From: Crocinitomicaceae bacterium
Lineage (GTDB): Bacteria; Bacteroidota; Bacteroidia; Flavobacteriales_D; Sanyastnellaceae
Reading direction: 5' to 3'
Assembly: GCA_002700285.1 (NCBI GenBank)
Contig: PACT01000022.1
Coordinates: 1-64,000, forward strand
Length of the DNA: 64,000 bases
Shown: positions 53,968-63,421 of the stretch, in pieces
Position numbering within the stretch: position 1 is the first letter of the stretch
Layout: each line of letters begins with the position of its first letter
The notes under the pieces: model-generated
What the model was told of the DNA's origin: nothing
Seen by the model: the letters and a program-made list of their open reading frames with translations, nothing else
The model's database searches: none
Translations under genes and position numbers: made by a program

Positions 53968-55138
53968 GAGACTCAATGGTGTTTCTGAAAAACACCACCT
54001 CTTCCTCATACGACTCTCCCGTTGCTGGCCCACTGAATCCAGAGTGAACAATAAGCTCCCCCTCGAGAGGTATAAATGCAGTCGTAGGAAATGACTTAAT
54101 CCCCCCTATAAAAGAGAGGGTTGAGTCAGCAATTCTTTTGTTTGCAACACCACCCAACAGCACGCTCCATGGGAGCTCCATCTCCCTTTTAAAGTCAGCG
54201 ATTCGCACAAGAGCCCTCTCACCCACAAAGCGCTCAAACGCCACAGACACCACAACCATCTCAGGGTAGTCTTCATAAAGGTCTCTGAGCAGCCTGGACT
54301 CATCCATGCAGTTTGGACACCAAGTCCCCATGACATCCACCACGAGAACTTTGTAGCCAGAACCCCTCAAACGACCCCTGGTCCACACCTCCTTTTCTCC
54401 CTCAGCATTTATCCCCTCAATCAACAGCTTTGACTGCGGCCTCCAAGCCTGTGTGGCGCTCCACTCCACTCGGTTGTTTGTAGACCCCACCCCACTCCAC
54501 GTTGTGGTGTAGTGTGTTCCGCTTTTAAAAACCCCATTTTTAATGGAATCTTGGCTGATGGTTCCTTCAAATGAAAACAAATGAATCCCATCGAAACCTC
54601 CAATTTTAAAACGCGATGTTTCGGGGTTTATCTCGCCGGCTTGGTAACGATAATCACCGGTTGATGTCAGAAAAGTGGCTGTAATAGAGTCCCCCTGCTG
54701 TGCCATTTTTAACTTTCCCAAATCAGTGTCCCAAACAGAATGAGTCACATTGTTATCTCGCACACTTTTCTTCTTAAAGGGCGATATTTCAAGCGGCACA
54801 CAGTACTCTTTTATACGAAGAGAATCAACCCAAACACCCCTCCAAACCCCTTTCCGCTCACCCCCCATCCACTCACCCACGAGCGCCCCACCAAAAACAG
54901 GGACAGAATACCCACCCCCAGCACCGGAACGCATTAAAATCCGCTCTTTTCCATTCATAAAAACCAACCCATCACGCCCTAAGGACACTAAAACATCTAC
55001 AGTTGTAGAATCGTCTAATGAAAACGAGGCCAAATGCGTCGGACCACTTCCCTGTTTATTTACCCCAACCGTACAGCCGAGCATCAAGAACACATAGGTA
55101 AAACCCAGCGCCAACAGTATGTTATTTTTTGCCCCCAA
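53948..55138 (-). CDS. TlpA-like thioredoxin-domain lipoprotein
   Basis: 396 residues. A lipoprotein signal with LMLGC is near residue 22. An N-terminal beta-rich region of about 230 residues resembles the domains preceding TlpA modules in Bacteroidota. The C-terminal thioredoxin fold (about 245-390) has VMGTWCPNCMDESRLL with the CPNC redox pair and KSFPTTAFIPLEG with the cis-Pro. It is likely an envelope thiol reductase. Confidence 0.85.
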   Translation of the reverse strand: MGAKNNILLALGFTYVFLMLGCTVGVNKQGSGPTHLASFSLDDSTTVDVLVSLGRDGLVFMNGKERILMRSGAGGGYSVPVFGGALVGEWMGGERKGVWRGVWVDSLRIKEYCVPLEISPFKKKSVRDNNVTHSVWDTDLGKLKMAQQGDSITATFLTSTGDYRYQAGEINPETSRFKIGGFDGIHLFSFEGTISQDSIKNGVFKSGTHYTTTWSGVGSTNNRVEWSATQAWRPQSKLLIEGINAEGEKEVWTRGRLRGSGYKVLVVDVMGTWCPNCMDESRLLRDLYEDYPEMVVVSVAFERFVGERALVRIADFKREMELPWSVLLGGVANKRIADSTLSFIGGIKSFPTTAFIPLEGELIVHSGFSGPATGESYEEEVVFFRNTIESLIQKSR

Positions 55139-55159
55139 ATGAATTAAACAGAACCCTGC

Positions 55160-56689
55160 TTAAAGCTCAAACTTAATGCCCTGCGCCAACGGCAGATCTT
55201 TTCCGTAGTTAATGGTGTTTGTTTGTCGCCTCATGTATGCCTTCCATGCGTCTGACCCACTTTCGCGCCCCCCGCCCGTTTCCTTTTCTCCCCCAAAAGC
55301 TCCGCCAATCTCAGCACCAGAGGTGCCGATATTTACGTTGGCTATTCCACAATCAGAACCGGCCGCAGAAAGGAACAACTCAGCCTCACGTAGGTTGTTT
55401 GTCATGATTGCAGAAGACAAACCTTGCGCCACCCCGTTTTGAATCGCAATGGCACCTTCTATTGTTTCGTACTTCATGATGTATAAAATAGGCGCGAAGG
55501 TTTCGTTTTGGACGATTTGCATGTCGTTTGTCACCTCTGCAATTGCAGGCTTAACATAACATCCGCTCTCATACCCTGCACCCTCTAAAACACCACCAGA
55601 CACCAACACCTTTCCACCTTGGCTCTCGACATCTCTAAGCGCCGCCAGATAACCATCTACAGCCCCCTGGTCTATAAGCGGTCCCACATGGTTGTTTTCA
55701 TCAAGAGGGTCACCGATTCGAACCTGTTTGTACGCTTGCGTCAACTGGTCTTTAACCTTGTCATAAACGCTGCTGTGAATAATGATTCTTCGTGTACTTG
55801 TGCAGCGTTGGCCACAGGTTCCAACAGCGCCAAACACTGCCGCGGGGACCACAACCTTAAGGTCTGCGTCTGGTGTAATAATAAGTGCGTTGTTTCCCCC
55901 AAGCTCCAAAAGAGCGCGCCCCAAACGCGCCGCGACGGCTTGCGCGACAAGCTTACCCATTCTCGTTGACCCCGTTGCGCTGACGAGCGGAACACGCTTG
56001 TCATTGCTAAGCATCTCCCCCACTTTGTAGTCACCATTAACAACACACGACACACCGTCAGGGACGTTGTTTGCCCTTGCAACTTCTACCCAAATGTTTT
56101 GACAAGCGATAGAACAAAGCGGTGCTTTTTCAGAAGGCTTCCACACACACACATCACCCGAAATCCAAGCAAGGGCAGTGTTCCAGCACCAAACAGCTAC
56201 AGGAAAATTAAAGGCTGAAATAATCCCCACAACGCCCAACGGGTGATATTGCTCATACATTCTGTGATTACGGCGTTCTGAATGCATTGTGAGACCGTAT
56301 AGCATTCGACTTTGTCCAAGTGCGAAGTCGCAGATATCGATCATCTCCTGAACCTCTCCTAACCCCTCCTGATAGCTTTTTCCCATCTCATACGAAACCA
56401 AAGCACCCAAAGACGCCTTCTTTTCCCTTAATGCATCACCGAATTGACGGACGATTTCTCCCCTCTCAGGCGCGCTCCACTTTCCCCACTCTACAAATGC
56501 TTGACTAGCCGCCTCCATTACCCCTTCATAATCTGATGCGGTAGCCGTGCTTAATGAAGCGATTTTTTCACCATCTGTGGGAGATAGAGAATCTATAGAC
56601 GGACCCGAACCGAGGCCGCGACCACCTATCATCACCCCTGCATTTGTGTCTTTGACACCTAAATCTGAAAGAACCTGTTTAATATCCAT
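55160..56689 (-). CDS. Aldehyde dehydrogenase, ALDH7 type (aminoadipate-semialdehyde dehydrogenase-like)
   Basis: 509 residues. ALDH7-type features: [42 protein letters not shown] for cofactor binding, catalytic Glu in [10 protein letters not shown] and catalytic Cys in [12 protein letters not shown], then [14 protein letters not shown]. The family oxidises alpha-aminoadipic semialdehyde in lysine breakdown or related aldehydes. It lies 21 nt upstream of the TlpA-like gene on the same strand but is probably unrelated in function. Confidence 0.92.
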   Translation of the reverse strand: MDIKQVLSDLGVKDTNAGVMIGGRGLGSGPSIDSLSPTDGEKIASLSTATASDYEGVMEAASQAFVEWGKWSAPERGEIVRQFGDALREKKASLGALVSYEMGKSYQEGLGEVQEMIDICDFALGQSRMLYGLTMHSERRNHRMYEQYHPLGVVGIISAFNFPVAVWCWNTALAWISGDVCVWKPSEKAPLCSIACQNIWVEVARANNVPDGVSCVVNGDYKVGEMLSNDKRVPLVSATGSTRMGKLVAQAVAARLGRALLELGGNNALIITPDADLKVVVPAAVFGAVGTCGQRCTSTRRIIIHSSVYDKVKDQLTQAYKQVRIGDPLDENNHVGPLIDQGAVDGYLAALRDVESQGGKVLVSGGVLEGAGYESGCYVKPAIAEVTNDMQIVQNETFAPILYIMKYETIEGAIAIQNGVAQGLSSAIMTNNLREAELFLSAAGSDCGIANVNIGTSGAEIGGAFGGEKETGGGRESGSDAWKAYMRRQTNTINYGKDLPLAQGIKFEL

Positions 56690-56721
56690 CTAAATATGAT
56701 AATTTTACTTTAATTAAGGTG

Positions 56722-56729
56722 CAAACATA
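56722..56729 (-). promoter_or_regulatory. Possible -7 box (TATGTTTG) for the ALDH gene
   Basis: A perfect TAnnTTTG match on the minus strand, 33 nt upstream of the ATG at 56689, in the 54-nt region diverging from the YkgJ gene. No TTG at the usual spacing. Confidence 0.4.
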
Positions 56730-56743
56730 CGATTAGAATCCCA

Positions 56744-57250
56744 GTGAATTTAGAAAGACACAAAGAGCAGTATCGTTTAAAACGAAAAGAAAACAGTGCG
56801 TTTTTAAAGCGACTAAAAAAAACGAACCCTCAAAAACTCGACGCGATTATTCACCCTGTTCACGAAGCGGTTTTTGCATGTACAGACTGTTTAAAGTGCG
56901 CAAATTGCTGTAAGACAACAAGCCCGACGTTTACAACGCGGGACATCACTCGGATCTCAAAACGCCTCGGAATGGCGCCTAAACAAATGGAAGAGAGGCA
57001 CTTACGTAGGGACACGGACGAAGACTTTGTCCTTAAATCCACCCCATGCCCTTTTCTAGGTGACGACAACTATTGCAACATTTACGACGTAAGACCGAAA
57101 GCTTGCCAGCAGTTTCCCCACACAGACCGACGCAGGCAACACCAACTTCTACATCTAACAGAAAAAAACCTGGAAGTATGTCCTGCTGTATTTGAGATTG
57201 TAGACAAGCTAAAACAACGGCTCACGCTTCATAAGGTCAACAAATACTAG
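56744..57250 (+). CDS. YkgJ family Cys-cluster (zinc/iron-binding) protein
   Basis: 168 residues from a GTG at 56744, the only suitable start. Cysteine clusters CTDCLKCANCC (about residues 45-56) and CPFLGDDNYCNIYDVRPKAC (about 95-115) are the PF03692 signature. Function is unknown; the ligands suggest a bound metal. It converges on mnmG with a 14-nt gap. Confidence 0.88.
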   Translation: MNLERHKEQYRLKRKENSAFLKRLKKTNPQKLDAIIHPVHEAVFACTDCLKCANCCKTTSPTFTTRDITRISKRLGMAPKQMEERHLRRDTDEDFVLKSTPCPFLGDDNYCNIYDVRPKACQQFPHTDRRRQHQLLHLTEKNLEVCPAVFEIVDKLKQRLTLHKVNKY

Positions 57251-57264
57251 TTATCTGACGCTCT

Positions 57265-59133
57265 TTATCTTCCAAGATAAATAAGCAAAACACTTACGTC
57301 AGACGCACTCACACCAGAAATATTTGCAGCCTCTCCCAGCGTATTGGGTTTCTTTTCAGAAAGCTTTTGTTTTGCTTCAGCGCTCAAAGAAGCCAGTTTT
57401 GAATATTCCATGTCTTCAGGAATGTTTAACCCCGCCAGTTTTGACATCCGGTCCGCCATGAGCTGTTCCTTTTCAATATAACCTTCATACTTAACCTGAA
57501 TCTCTACCTGTTCAACAACATCCTTTACATTATCTTTTAGATGGCTTAACTCAGGCACTTGCGCAATCAACGGATCTAGATTTATGTGGGGACGGGTTAG
57601 TATTTGCTTCGCTTTCACCTTTTGTTTTAGAGGCGTACTCCCCAAGGCCTCAAGATATGTATTTGCACCCTCTGGACTGACAGACGTCTTCTCAAGCGCA
57701 CGCCTTAATGCCTTAACGGACGCCTGTTTTTTCTCCAAGTTCCTCATGCGCTCGTCAGAGGCCAAACCAATTTCATGCCCCAAAGGAGTCATTCTCTCAT
57801 CCGCATTGTCTTGTCGCAATAAGATTCTGTATTCAGCCCTTGACGTGAACATTCTATACGGCTCATCGGTACCTTTTGTGACCAAATCATCGATCAAGAC
57901 ACCAATATACGCATCCGATCTACTTATCGAGATCGGACCATTGTTCCACGTGGAACGCGCGGCATTAATTCCTGCGACCAAACCTTGACACGCAGCCTCT
58001 TCATACCCTGTAGTTCCGTTAATTTGTCCAGCAAAATAGAGCGCACCCACCAAGGTGGTTTCTAAACTATGTTTCAGCTGTGTAGGAGGGAAGAAGTCAT
58101 ATTCAACAGCATAACCAGGGCGGAACATTTTTGCGTTCTCGAAGCCAGGAATAAGCCTCATCGCTTTGCTCTGAATTTCTTCAGGTAGGCTTGTAGAAAA
58201 ACCATTTAAGTAAATTTCAATCGTTTTTTTTCCTTCAGGCTCGACAAACATTTGGTGCCGGTTTTTGTCAGCAAACCGATCAATCTTATCTTCGATACTT
58301 GGACAATATCGAGGTCCTAAACCCCTTATTCTTCCATTAAACATAGGGGACCGGTCAAATCCAGACCTCAGAACTTCATGCACGTTATCGTTTGTATATG
58401 CAATGTGGCAGGGCAGCTGCTCACTTAAATCCCTCCGACGTTTTAGGAATGAAAAATGCGTAGGATCATCATCACCGGGCTGTAATTCCATTTTAGAAAA
58501 ATCCAAACTTCTACCATCAATTCTTGGCGGTGTTCCGGTTTTCATCCGTCCACTTTGAAATCCCAAATCAATCAGTTGTTCGGTAATTCCGGTAGAGGCT
58601 CTTTCTCCTGCGCGCCCCCCTCCAAACTGTTTTTCTCCGATGTGCATGAGACCGTTTAAAAAGGTTCCATTCGTAAGAACCACAGCTTTTCCATGTATTT
58701 CTGAACCCAAAGCCGTTTTCACACCAACACATCTCCCGCTCTCAATAATAACGCCCACAACAGAATCTTGCCAGAAATCCAAACCTTCCGTACGCTCCAA
58801 CATCGCTCGCCATGTTTGCGCAAAAACATATTTGTCATTTTGTGTTCTTGGGCTCCACATTGCGGGCCCCTTAGACCGGTTCAGCATTCTAAATTGAATG
58901 GCACTGTGGTCGCTTACAAGTCCACTGTAACCACCCAAAGCGTCAACCTCTCTAACAATCTGCCCCTTTGCAACCCCCCCCATTGCAGGATTACAAGACA
59001 TCTGGCCGATCACACCCATATTCATCGTGACGAGCAATGTTTTTGCGCCAGTATTTGCCGCCGCCGCCGCCGCTTCATTGCCAGCGTGGCCGGCCCCAAC
59101 AACAATTACATCGTAAGAAGTATGAAATTTCAC
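57265..59133 (-). CDS. mnmG: tRNA uridine-5-carboxymethylaminomethyl modification enzyme
   Basis: 622 residues, full length. FAD-binding VIVVGAGHAGNEAAAAAANTG at the start, GQMSCNPAMGGVAKGQIVRE, TGTPPRIDGRS, ARPGYAVEYD-like MFRPGYAVEYDFFPP, LYFAGQINGTTGYEEAACQGL and the C-terminal helical domain DRMSKLAGLNIPED. With MnmE it modifies wobble U34 of tRNAs. mnmG (gidA) is often origin-proximal; a parS-like site lies inside it. Confidence 0.97.
   Translation of the reverse strand: MKFHTSYDVIVVGAGHAGNEAAAAAANTGAKTLLVTMNMGVIGQMSCNPAMGGVAKGQIVREVDALGGYSGLVSDHSAIQFRMLNRSKGPAMWSPRTQNDKYVFAQTWRAMLERTEGLDFWQDSVVGVIIESGRCVGVKTALGSEIHGKAVVLTNGTFLNGLMHIGEKQFGGGRAGERASTGITEQLIDLGFQSGRMKTGTPPRIDGRSLDFSKMELQPGDDDPTHFSFLKRRRDLSEQLPCHIAYTNDNVHEVLRSGFDRSPMFNGRIRGLGPRYCPSIEDKIDRFADKNRHQMFVEPEGKKTIEIYLNGFSTSLPEEIQSKAMRLIPGFENAKMFRPGYAVEYDFFPPTQLKHSLETTLVGALYFAGQINGTTGYEEAACQGLVAGINAARSTWNNGPISISRSDAYIGVLIDDLVTKGTDEPYRMFTSRAEYRILLRQDNADERMTPLGHEIGLASDERMRNLEKKQASVKALRRALEKTSVSPEGANTYLEALGSTPLKQKVKAKQILTRPHINLDPLIAQVPELSHLKDNVKDVVEQVEIQVKYEGYIEKEQLMADRMSKLAGLNIPEDMEYSKLASLSAEAKQKLSEKKPNTLGEAANISGVSASDVSVLLIYLGR
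57942..57957. promoter_or_regulatory. parS-like site (14-bp perfect palindrome) inside mnmG
   Basis: TGTTCCACGTGGAACG contains the perfect palindrome GTTCCACGTGGAAC. It matches the ParB-binding parS form TGTTCCACGTGGAACA at 15 of 16 bases, and encodes RSTWN in mnmG. A second copy is 1.2 kb away. Confidence 0.75.
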
Positions 59134-59140
59134 GGGTATC

Positions 59141-59569
59141 TTATTTTGAATGTTCCACGTGGAACAAATCTAAGGCTGCATCTTCTTGAGCGCGCATTTC
59201 GGCGGATTCTCTTTCGGACTTATCCTTGAAGCCTAACAAATGTAGTACCCCATGTGCCATTACACGCCTAAGTTCATCTTGAACACCAACTTTTCCTTTT
59301 TTTGCATTTTCCTTGACCCGCTCATAAGAAATCATAAGGTCTCCACTAATTTTCCCCTCCTCAGTATAATCAAAGGTGATAATATCGGTGTAATAATCGT
59401 GATTTAGATACTTTTGATTTGTCTCCAGAAGAAGCTTATCGGAACACATCACAATTGAGATTTCTCCCACAGATTTCTTATGAGTCTCAATGATCTGTTT
59501 TAACCAGGACTTTACTGCCAAACGGCACTTTACGCGGCACGGAATGTCGGACTCGTTAAAGTGAATCAT
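59141..59569 (-). CDS. ybeY: Endoribonuclease YbeY (rRNA maturation factor)
   Basis: 142 residues. Zinc-site motif HGVLHLLGFKDKS, where the Bacteroidota form KDK replaces the DH of E. coli, with MRAQED following. Upstream TDIITFDY and GDLMISYERV are typical. It acts in 16S rRNA 3' processing and ribosome quality control. It is 7 nt upstream of mnmG. Its 3' end encodes FHVEH through a parS-like palindrome. Confidence 0.94.
   Translation of the reverse strand: MIHFNESDIPCRVKCRLAVKSWLKQIIETHKKSVGEISIVMCSDKLLLETNQKYLNHDYYTDIITFDYTEEGKISGDLMISYERVKENAKKGKVGVQDELRRVMAHGVLHLLGFKDKSERESAEMRAQEDAALDLFHVEHSK
59151..59166. promoter_or_regulatory. parS-like site (16-bp perfect palindrome) at the end of ybeY
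   Basis: TGTTCCACGTGGAACA is a perfect 16-bp palindrome identical to well-known chromosomal parS variants bound by ParB/Spo0J. It lies within the last codons of ybeY, 18 nt upstream of the mnmG start. Confidence 0.85.
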
Positions 59570-59594
59570 GGCTCAGTAATAGTAGGGGGTGGGC

Positions 59595-60008
59595 TTATCC
59601 AAAAACGCCCGTGAATTTTAGATCAACGATTCGCCCATCATCTTCAAATCCACACTCGTCTGCCAAGTTTCTCATGAGAAAGACCCCTCTTCCGTTTGGG
59701 CGCTCGATGTTTTCAGGCGCTGTCGGATCAGGTAAATTCTCATAATCAAAACCAGGTCCCTCGTCTACAACCCGAAAAAACAGGTCTTTATTCTGCACGT
59801 TATATTTAACCAAAACACTCTTGTTTATATCAAGTTTATTGCCGTGAACGATTGCGTTATTTACGGCCTCAGTCATTGCAATAAGCACATCCCCATAATG
59901 CTCATTAAGCATGCGATGCTTGTCACAGAGTTCGTCAATAAGACGTTCAACGATGGCGATGTTTTCTGGCTTCGAAGGGAAGCGTAATTCTTGCATGGTG
60001 GCGGTCAT
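59595..60008 (-). CDS. RsbW-like ATP-binding protein (HATPase, GHKL)
   Basis: 137 residues, a single GHKL domain: ALTEAVNNAIVHGNK-like MTEAVNNAIVHGNK (N-box), FRVVDEGPGFD (G1) and NGRGVFLMRNLADE (G2). It resembles anti-sigma serine kinases of the RsbW group, which in Bacteroidota sit in this ybeY neighbourhood. No anti-anti-sigma partner is visible nearby. An alternative start at the ATG four codons in is possible. Confidence 0.88.
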   Translation of the reverse strand: MTATMQELRFPSKPENIAIVERLIDELCDKHRMLNEHYGDVLIAMTEAVNNAIVHGNKLDINKSVLVKYNVQNKDLFFRVVDEGPGFDYENLPDPTAPENIERPNGRGVFLMRNLADECGFEDDGRIVDLKFTGVFG

Positions 60009-60020
60009 GATAGTATAGAC

Positions 60021-63000
60021 TTATTGCTTATCGTCTAAAGTATTAAAATATTCGTTTACTCTGTCACGGTAATATGGAACTAAATCAGCAGGAACTGTTC
60101 GTAACAATTCAAGCTCATTCGCCCTATTCTTCAGATAATCAATCATTTGAGGAGACTCAGGGTGTAGCCCCTGGTCTCCACTGCGCGATTTACGCTCATC
60201 TTTTTCTCCCCGCAACTTTTCCGCCTCCTCCGCTTCAAGGAGCCGAGATAAGATTTCGCGCTGTCTTTCCAGGGTGGCGATATCAACATTTCTGTTTATC
60301 AGATCTCTTTCAAGCTCCTCCATTTCATCGGCAATCTTTTTCATTTCGCCCCCGTCTCCAGAACCATCTTCGTTAAGTTCTTGAGCTTTCTTTTTGGCCA
60401 TTTCTCTAAGCGCACCTTGCTGGGCAGCCATCTCAGCCAATTCACGACTCATTCCACCATTTCTTTTTCCGGACTCACCTTTATTTGCGTCCTCACCCAT
60501 CTTCTTCTTCATGCCCTCAAGCTTTTTACCAAGCGCCTCTTGCATCTTTTTCATGTCACCAGCTTTCGGAGAGGGTTTAGATCCAGATCCGCCAGGCTTG
60601 TTGCAGTTTCCTGAGCCAGGATTTTTACACTCTTGCTTATTTTGCATCTGCTTCAAGGCCTCGTCCAGAAGTAACGCTAAATTGTTAAAGGAGGTCATCA
60701 CATACTGTTGATTCATGGTGATTTCTGATGTTGCCCTGTCACCAAATCCACCCAAAGCCTTCTCCATGTGATGATTTACAAGCCCTATTTCTCGATTAAC
60801 ACCACCAGCAAGCTGACTTACCCTTAATGAAAGGGCGAAAAGCGAGTCGGCCACCATCTTTGCTTCGTCTTTTAATGACCTCTGGGTCTGGCCATGAATA
60901 ATGTACCTGGGATCTTGGTTTTCAGTGGTGCGGAGATCTGCCATTAACGCTTCCTCTTCAAATGACAGGGTGATAATGTTTTCGAGCAAAGCTCTTAAGG
61001 CGTCCATATCCTCTTCTTCATTCTCAGCCTCTGACTCCATTTGCATGTTCTCCATTCTCTGAGCCAGCTTCTCCATTTTTTCGGCGGCACTTTTTTGTTT
61101 TTCAGCCGCCTTTTTTTCCTTGCCCTTACTCAACTCCTCCGAACTCTCTTTTTGTTCTTCTTGAATTGATTTTTCTTCGCTTTCACTGTCGAGCATTGGG
61201 TTTGGGTTCTCAAGCTCTTCATTTTTCTTTTCAAGTTCATCAAGCTTTTTTTGTAGCGCTTCAAACGCTGTGTTTAAGCTGTCTTGCGCCTGTTTGAGTG
61301 TTTCGCTTGGAAGCGCTTCTTTTTCCGTTTTTTCAGCCAGTTCTTTTTGCGCTTCTGACAACCCCTTAAGCTCATCGACAATCTCCTCCATTTTTACCTC
61401 CCACTCCATTTGTTTAAATTGCTCTAAAGCTCGGTCAAGCTCCTTTTCCATGGCGTCTTGTCCGACATCCATTTTATCTAGTTGCTCCTGAATATCCTCA
61501 GGACTCAAGTCATCTATGAGCTCTTGCATTTTTTTATAGAGTTCTCTCAGCTCGTCCGACATCACCTCATCCATAAGCTTTTGTAGCTCGTCCTGTTTTT
61601 CCATAATTCGCTCCTCTTGGGGAGAAAACTCATTTAGACGGTCGTTTTTCTTTTCATTTTCCTTTCGAACATTCTCAATGGTTTCCTTTAGCTCTTTTTG
61701 TTTTTCAAGCAAATCTTCAAGTGCTCTTTTGTCCTGCCAATCCATCTCACGTTCCTCGCGAAGCCTTTCCTGAAACGCCTCCATTTCTTTGCGTAACTCA
61801 TCTGCTTTTTCAATGGCATCTTCAATGGATGATTCTATTTCTTCGTTGGCCTCATCCCGCTCCTCTTCCAACTCCCTTTCGGTAGGGGCAGAGAATACCC
61901 TGGTCGTGGTTTTTGACGACTTGGCGCCATTGACCGCATCATTATCCCAAACCTCCATCCAATACTCCACAGCATCGCCAGCAATCAAATCAAGAGACCT
62001 CATTTCCCAAGTGAAATAGAACGCATCAGATTTCCCAGAAGGTCTATCTAGCATGGTATACACGACGTCTTTCTCACCCACCTTTTTAACTGCAAACGCC
62101 AGCTTAGAAAACCCATAATCATCACTTATTTCTCCGGAGAAATACCTCAATTTTCTCACGACACTATCCTCCAACTCAACCACGCGAATCACAGGCCTCC
62201 GGTCAGCAACCACGCGCAATGAGAACCTCATAGAATCTAGGGCGCCGAGCGCATCATTTTCAGGGACAAACCAGTAAGGCAGAGTAGATGACGCACCCCA
62301 AGTTGATGTATAAATTTGGCCCGTCACATTTTCAGAGACAAGCAAAGAGTCTCCCACTCGAATACGAAAACGGTCAGCATCTTTCACGCGACACTCCCAT
62401 TTTATACCTGTCCCTTCAGGGACAAGAAGGTCGCCATGGTTGTTTTGGGTGATAACATCAAGCCCGGTGTAGGAGGGGGGGGAGGCAACGATAGAAAACT
62501 CAGTGACAGAGGGGACCGGAAGCGCAAGAAGCGTGTAATCCGGAGAGTTCCAACCATTTGCAGAACAATGAAAAGTTACATCAGACCTTAAGGCATTGAA
62601 CGCATAGCGAAACACATCGCTTTGAACACGCTCCATTCGGTATCTGTTACCATCTTCTTCTAGAAAAACCGAGGAAGGAATCGTGTTTCCAACGACCCTT
62701 ATTAAGAGATTAAAGCGATCACCCACTAGGGCTTTCAGAGGTGTGGAAACAAGTTCAAACCTAAATGGCGCTGGCGGAACAAATGATGTTCGGTGCTGTA
62801 TCAACCTCTCAGCGGGCTCAGAAACGACACCAGGACTCCAAAACAACACAGCGAGAAGCACCACAACAGGTCCTATCGCATACTTTAGATATTTCGTGTT
62901 TTCTCTTAAATCGATTGCGTTTGTGAAAGAAACAGGCCCGAGTTCTGCAGTTCTTTGGTCAATGCTTGCAAGCAGAAGCGCAACATTCGACCCACCCCCT

Positions 63001-63368
63001 GCGCCGGGCTTTCCATCCACCTGTCTTTGGAGCTGAAGAGTGTTCAGAAGCTTGTCTTTTACCTCGGGAAAGTGATTTCCCACGATTTCGCTGGCTTCTT
63101 CATGGCTTATTATTTTGCCTAACCTCATGAGTTTTAACAATGGAACAGCGACCATCCCCATCACGACTACGATTACAGACAGGGTAAACGACCAAAAAAG
63201 GACGGTACGTCCGAGAATACCAAATCTTCCGAAATACTCCGCCAAGGTAAAAATTAAGAAACCTGCCGTTAACAATGCCGTGGCGATTAATACGCCCCTA
63301 ATTGCTTTGTTTCGGTAGTATTTACGGACAAATGCGTCTAGTTTTTTTATGAGAGATAGATAAGTCAT
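60021..63368 (-). CDS. DUF4175 family large membrane coiled-coil protein
   Basis: 1115 residues. Three membrane helices lie near residues 24-42, 53-75 and 162-182, with an Ig-like beta region to about residue 490. A long, extremely charged Glu/Lys coiled coil follows (about 500-830 and 900-1080: ELEEERDEANEEIESS, LDKMDVGQDAMEKELDRALEQ). The DUF4175 N-terminal HEEASEIVGNHFPEVKDKLLN is present. Function is unknown; it looks like an envelope scaffold. It heads the operon DUF4175-HATPase-ybeY-mnmG, a gene order I recall from Bacteroidota. Confidence 0.88.
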   Translation of the reverse strand: MTYLSLIKKLDAFVRKYYRNKAIRGVLIATALLTAGFLIFTLAEYFGRFGILGRTVLFWSFTLSVIVVVMGMVAVPLLKLMRLGKIISHEEASEIVGNHFPEVKDKLLNTLQLQRQVDGKPGAGGGSNVALLLASIDQRTAELGPVSFTNAIDLRENTKYLKYAIGPVVVLLAVLFWSPGVVSEPAERLIQHRTSFVPPAPFRFELVSTPLKALVGDRFNLLIRVVGNTIPSSVFLEEDGNRYRMERVQSDVFRYAFNALRSDVTFHCSANGWNSPDYTLLALPVPSVTEFSIVASPPSYTGLDVITQNNHGDLLVPEGTGIKWECRVKDADRFRIRVGDSLLVSENVTGQIYTSTWGASSTLPYWFVPENDALGALDSMRFSLRVVADRRPVIRVVELEDSVVRKLRYFSGEISDDYGFSKLAFAVKKVGEKDVVYTMLDRPSGKSDAFYFTWEMRSLDLIAGDAVEYWMEVWDNDAVNGAKSSKTTTRVFSAPTERELEEERDEANEEIESSIEDAIEKADELRKEMEAFQERLREEREMDWQDKRALEDLLEKQKELKETIENVRKENEKKNDRLNEFSPQEERIMEKQDELQKLMDEVMSDELRELYKKMQELIDDLSPEDIQEQLDKMDVGQDAMEKELDRALEQFKQMEWEVKMEEIVDELKGLSEAQKELAEKTEKEALPSETLKQAQDSLNTAFEALQKKLDELEKKNEELENPNPMLDSESEEKSIQEEQKESSEELSKGKEKKAAEKQKSAAEKMEKLAQRMENMQMESEAENEEEDMDALRALLENIITLSFEEEALMADLRTTENQDPRYIIHGQTQRSLKDEAKMVADSLFALSLRVSQLAGGVNREIGLVNHHMEKALGGFGDRATSEITMNQQYVMTSFNNLALLLDEALKQMQNKQECKNPGSGNCNKPGGSGSKPSPKAGDMKKMQEALGKKLEGMKKKMGEDANKGESGKRNGGMSRELAEMAAQQGALREMAKKKAQELNEDGSGDGGEMKKIADEMEELERDLINRNVDIATLERQREILSRLLEAEEAEKLRGEKDERKSRSGDQGLHPESPQMIDYLKNRANELELLRTVPADLVPYYRDRVNEYFNTLDDKQ

Positions 63369-63381
63369 CTTAGGACCCTTA

Positions 63382-63395
63382 AAGATACGTATCTT
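63382..63395. promoter_or_regulatory. Perfect 14-bp palindrome in a divergent promoter
   Basis: AAGATACGTATCTT lies in the 53-nt region between the DUF4175 gene and the divergent secreted-protein gene. Each half holds a TATCTT resembling the -7 element on its strand (TATCTTTA leftward, TATCTTGG rightward), so it may place two promoters back to back or be an operator. Confidence 0.4.
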
Positions 63396-63421
63396 GGCGC
63401 TCCGTCCCTAAACGAAATACA

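Noticed and set aside
57265-57280. Hairpin TTATCTT-CC-AAGATAA as a terminator of the YkgJ gene
   Set aside because: It is AT-rich, has no T-run and lies within the end of mnmG.
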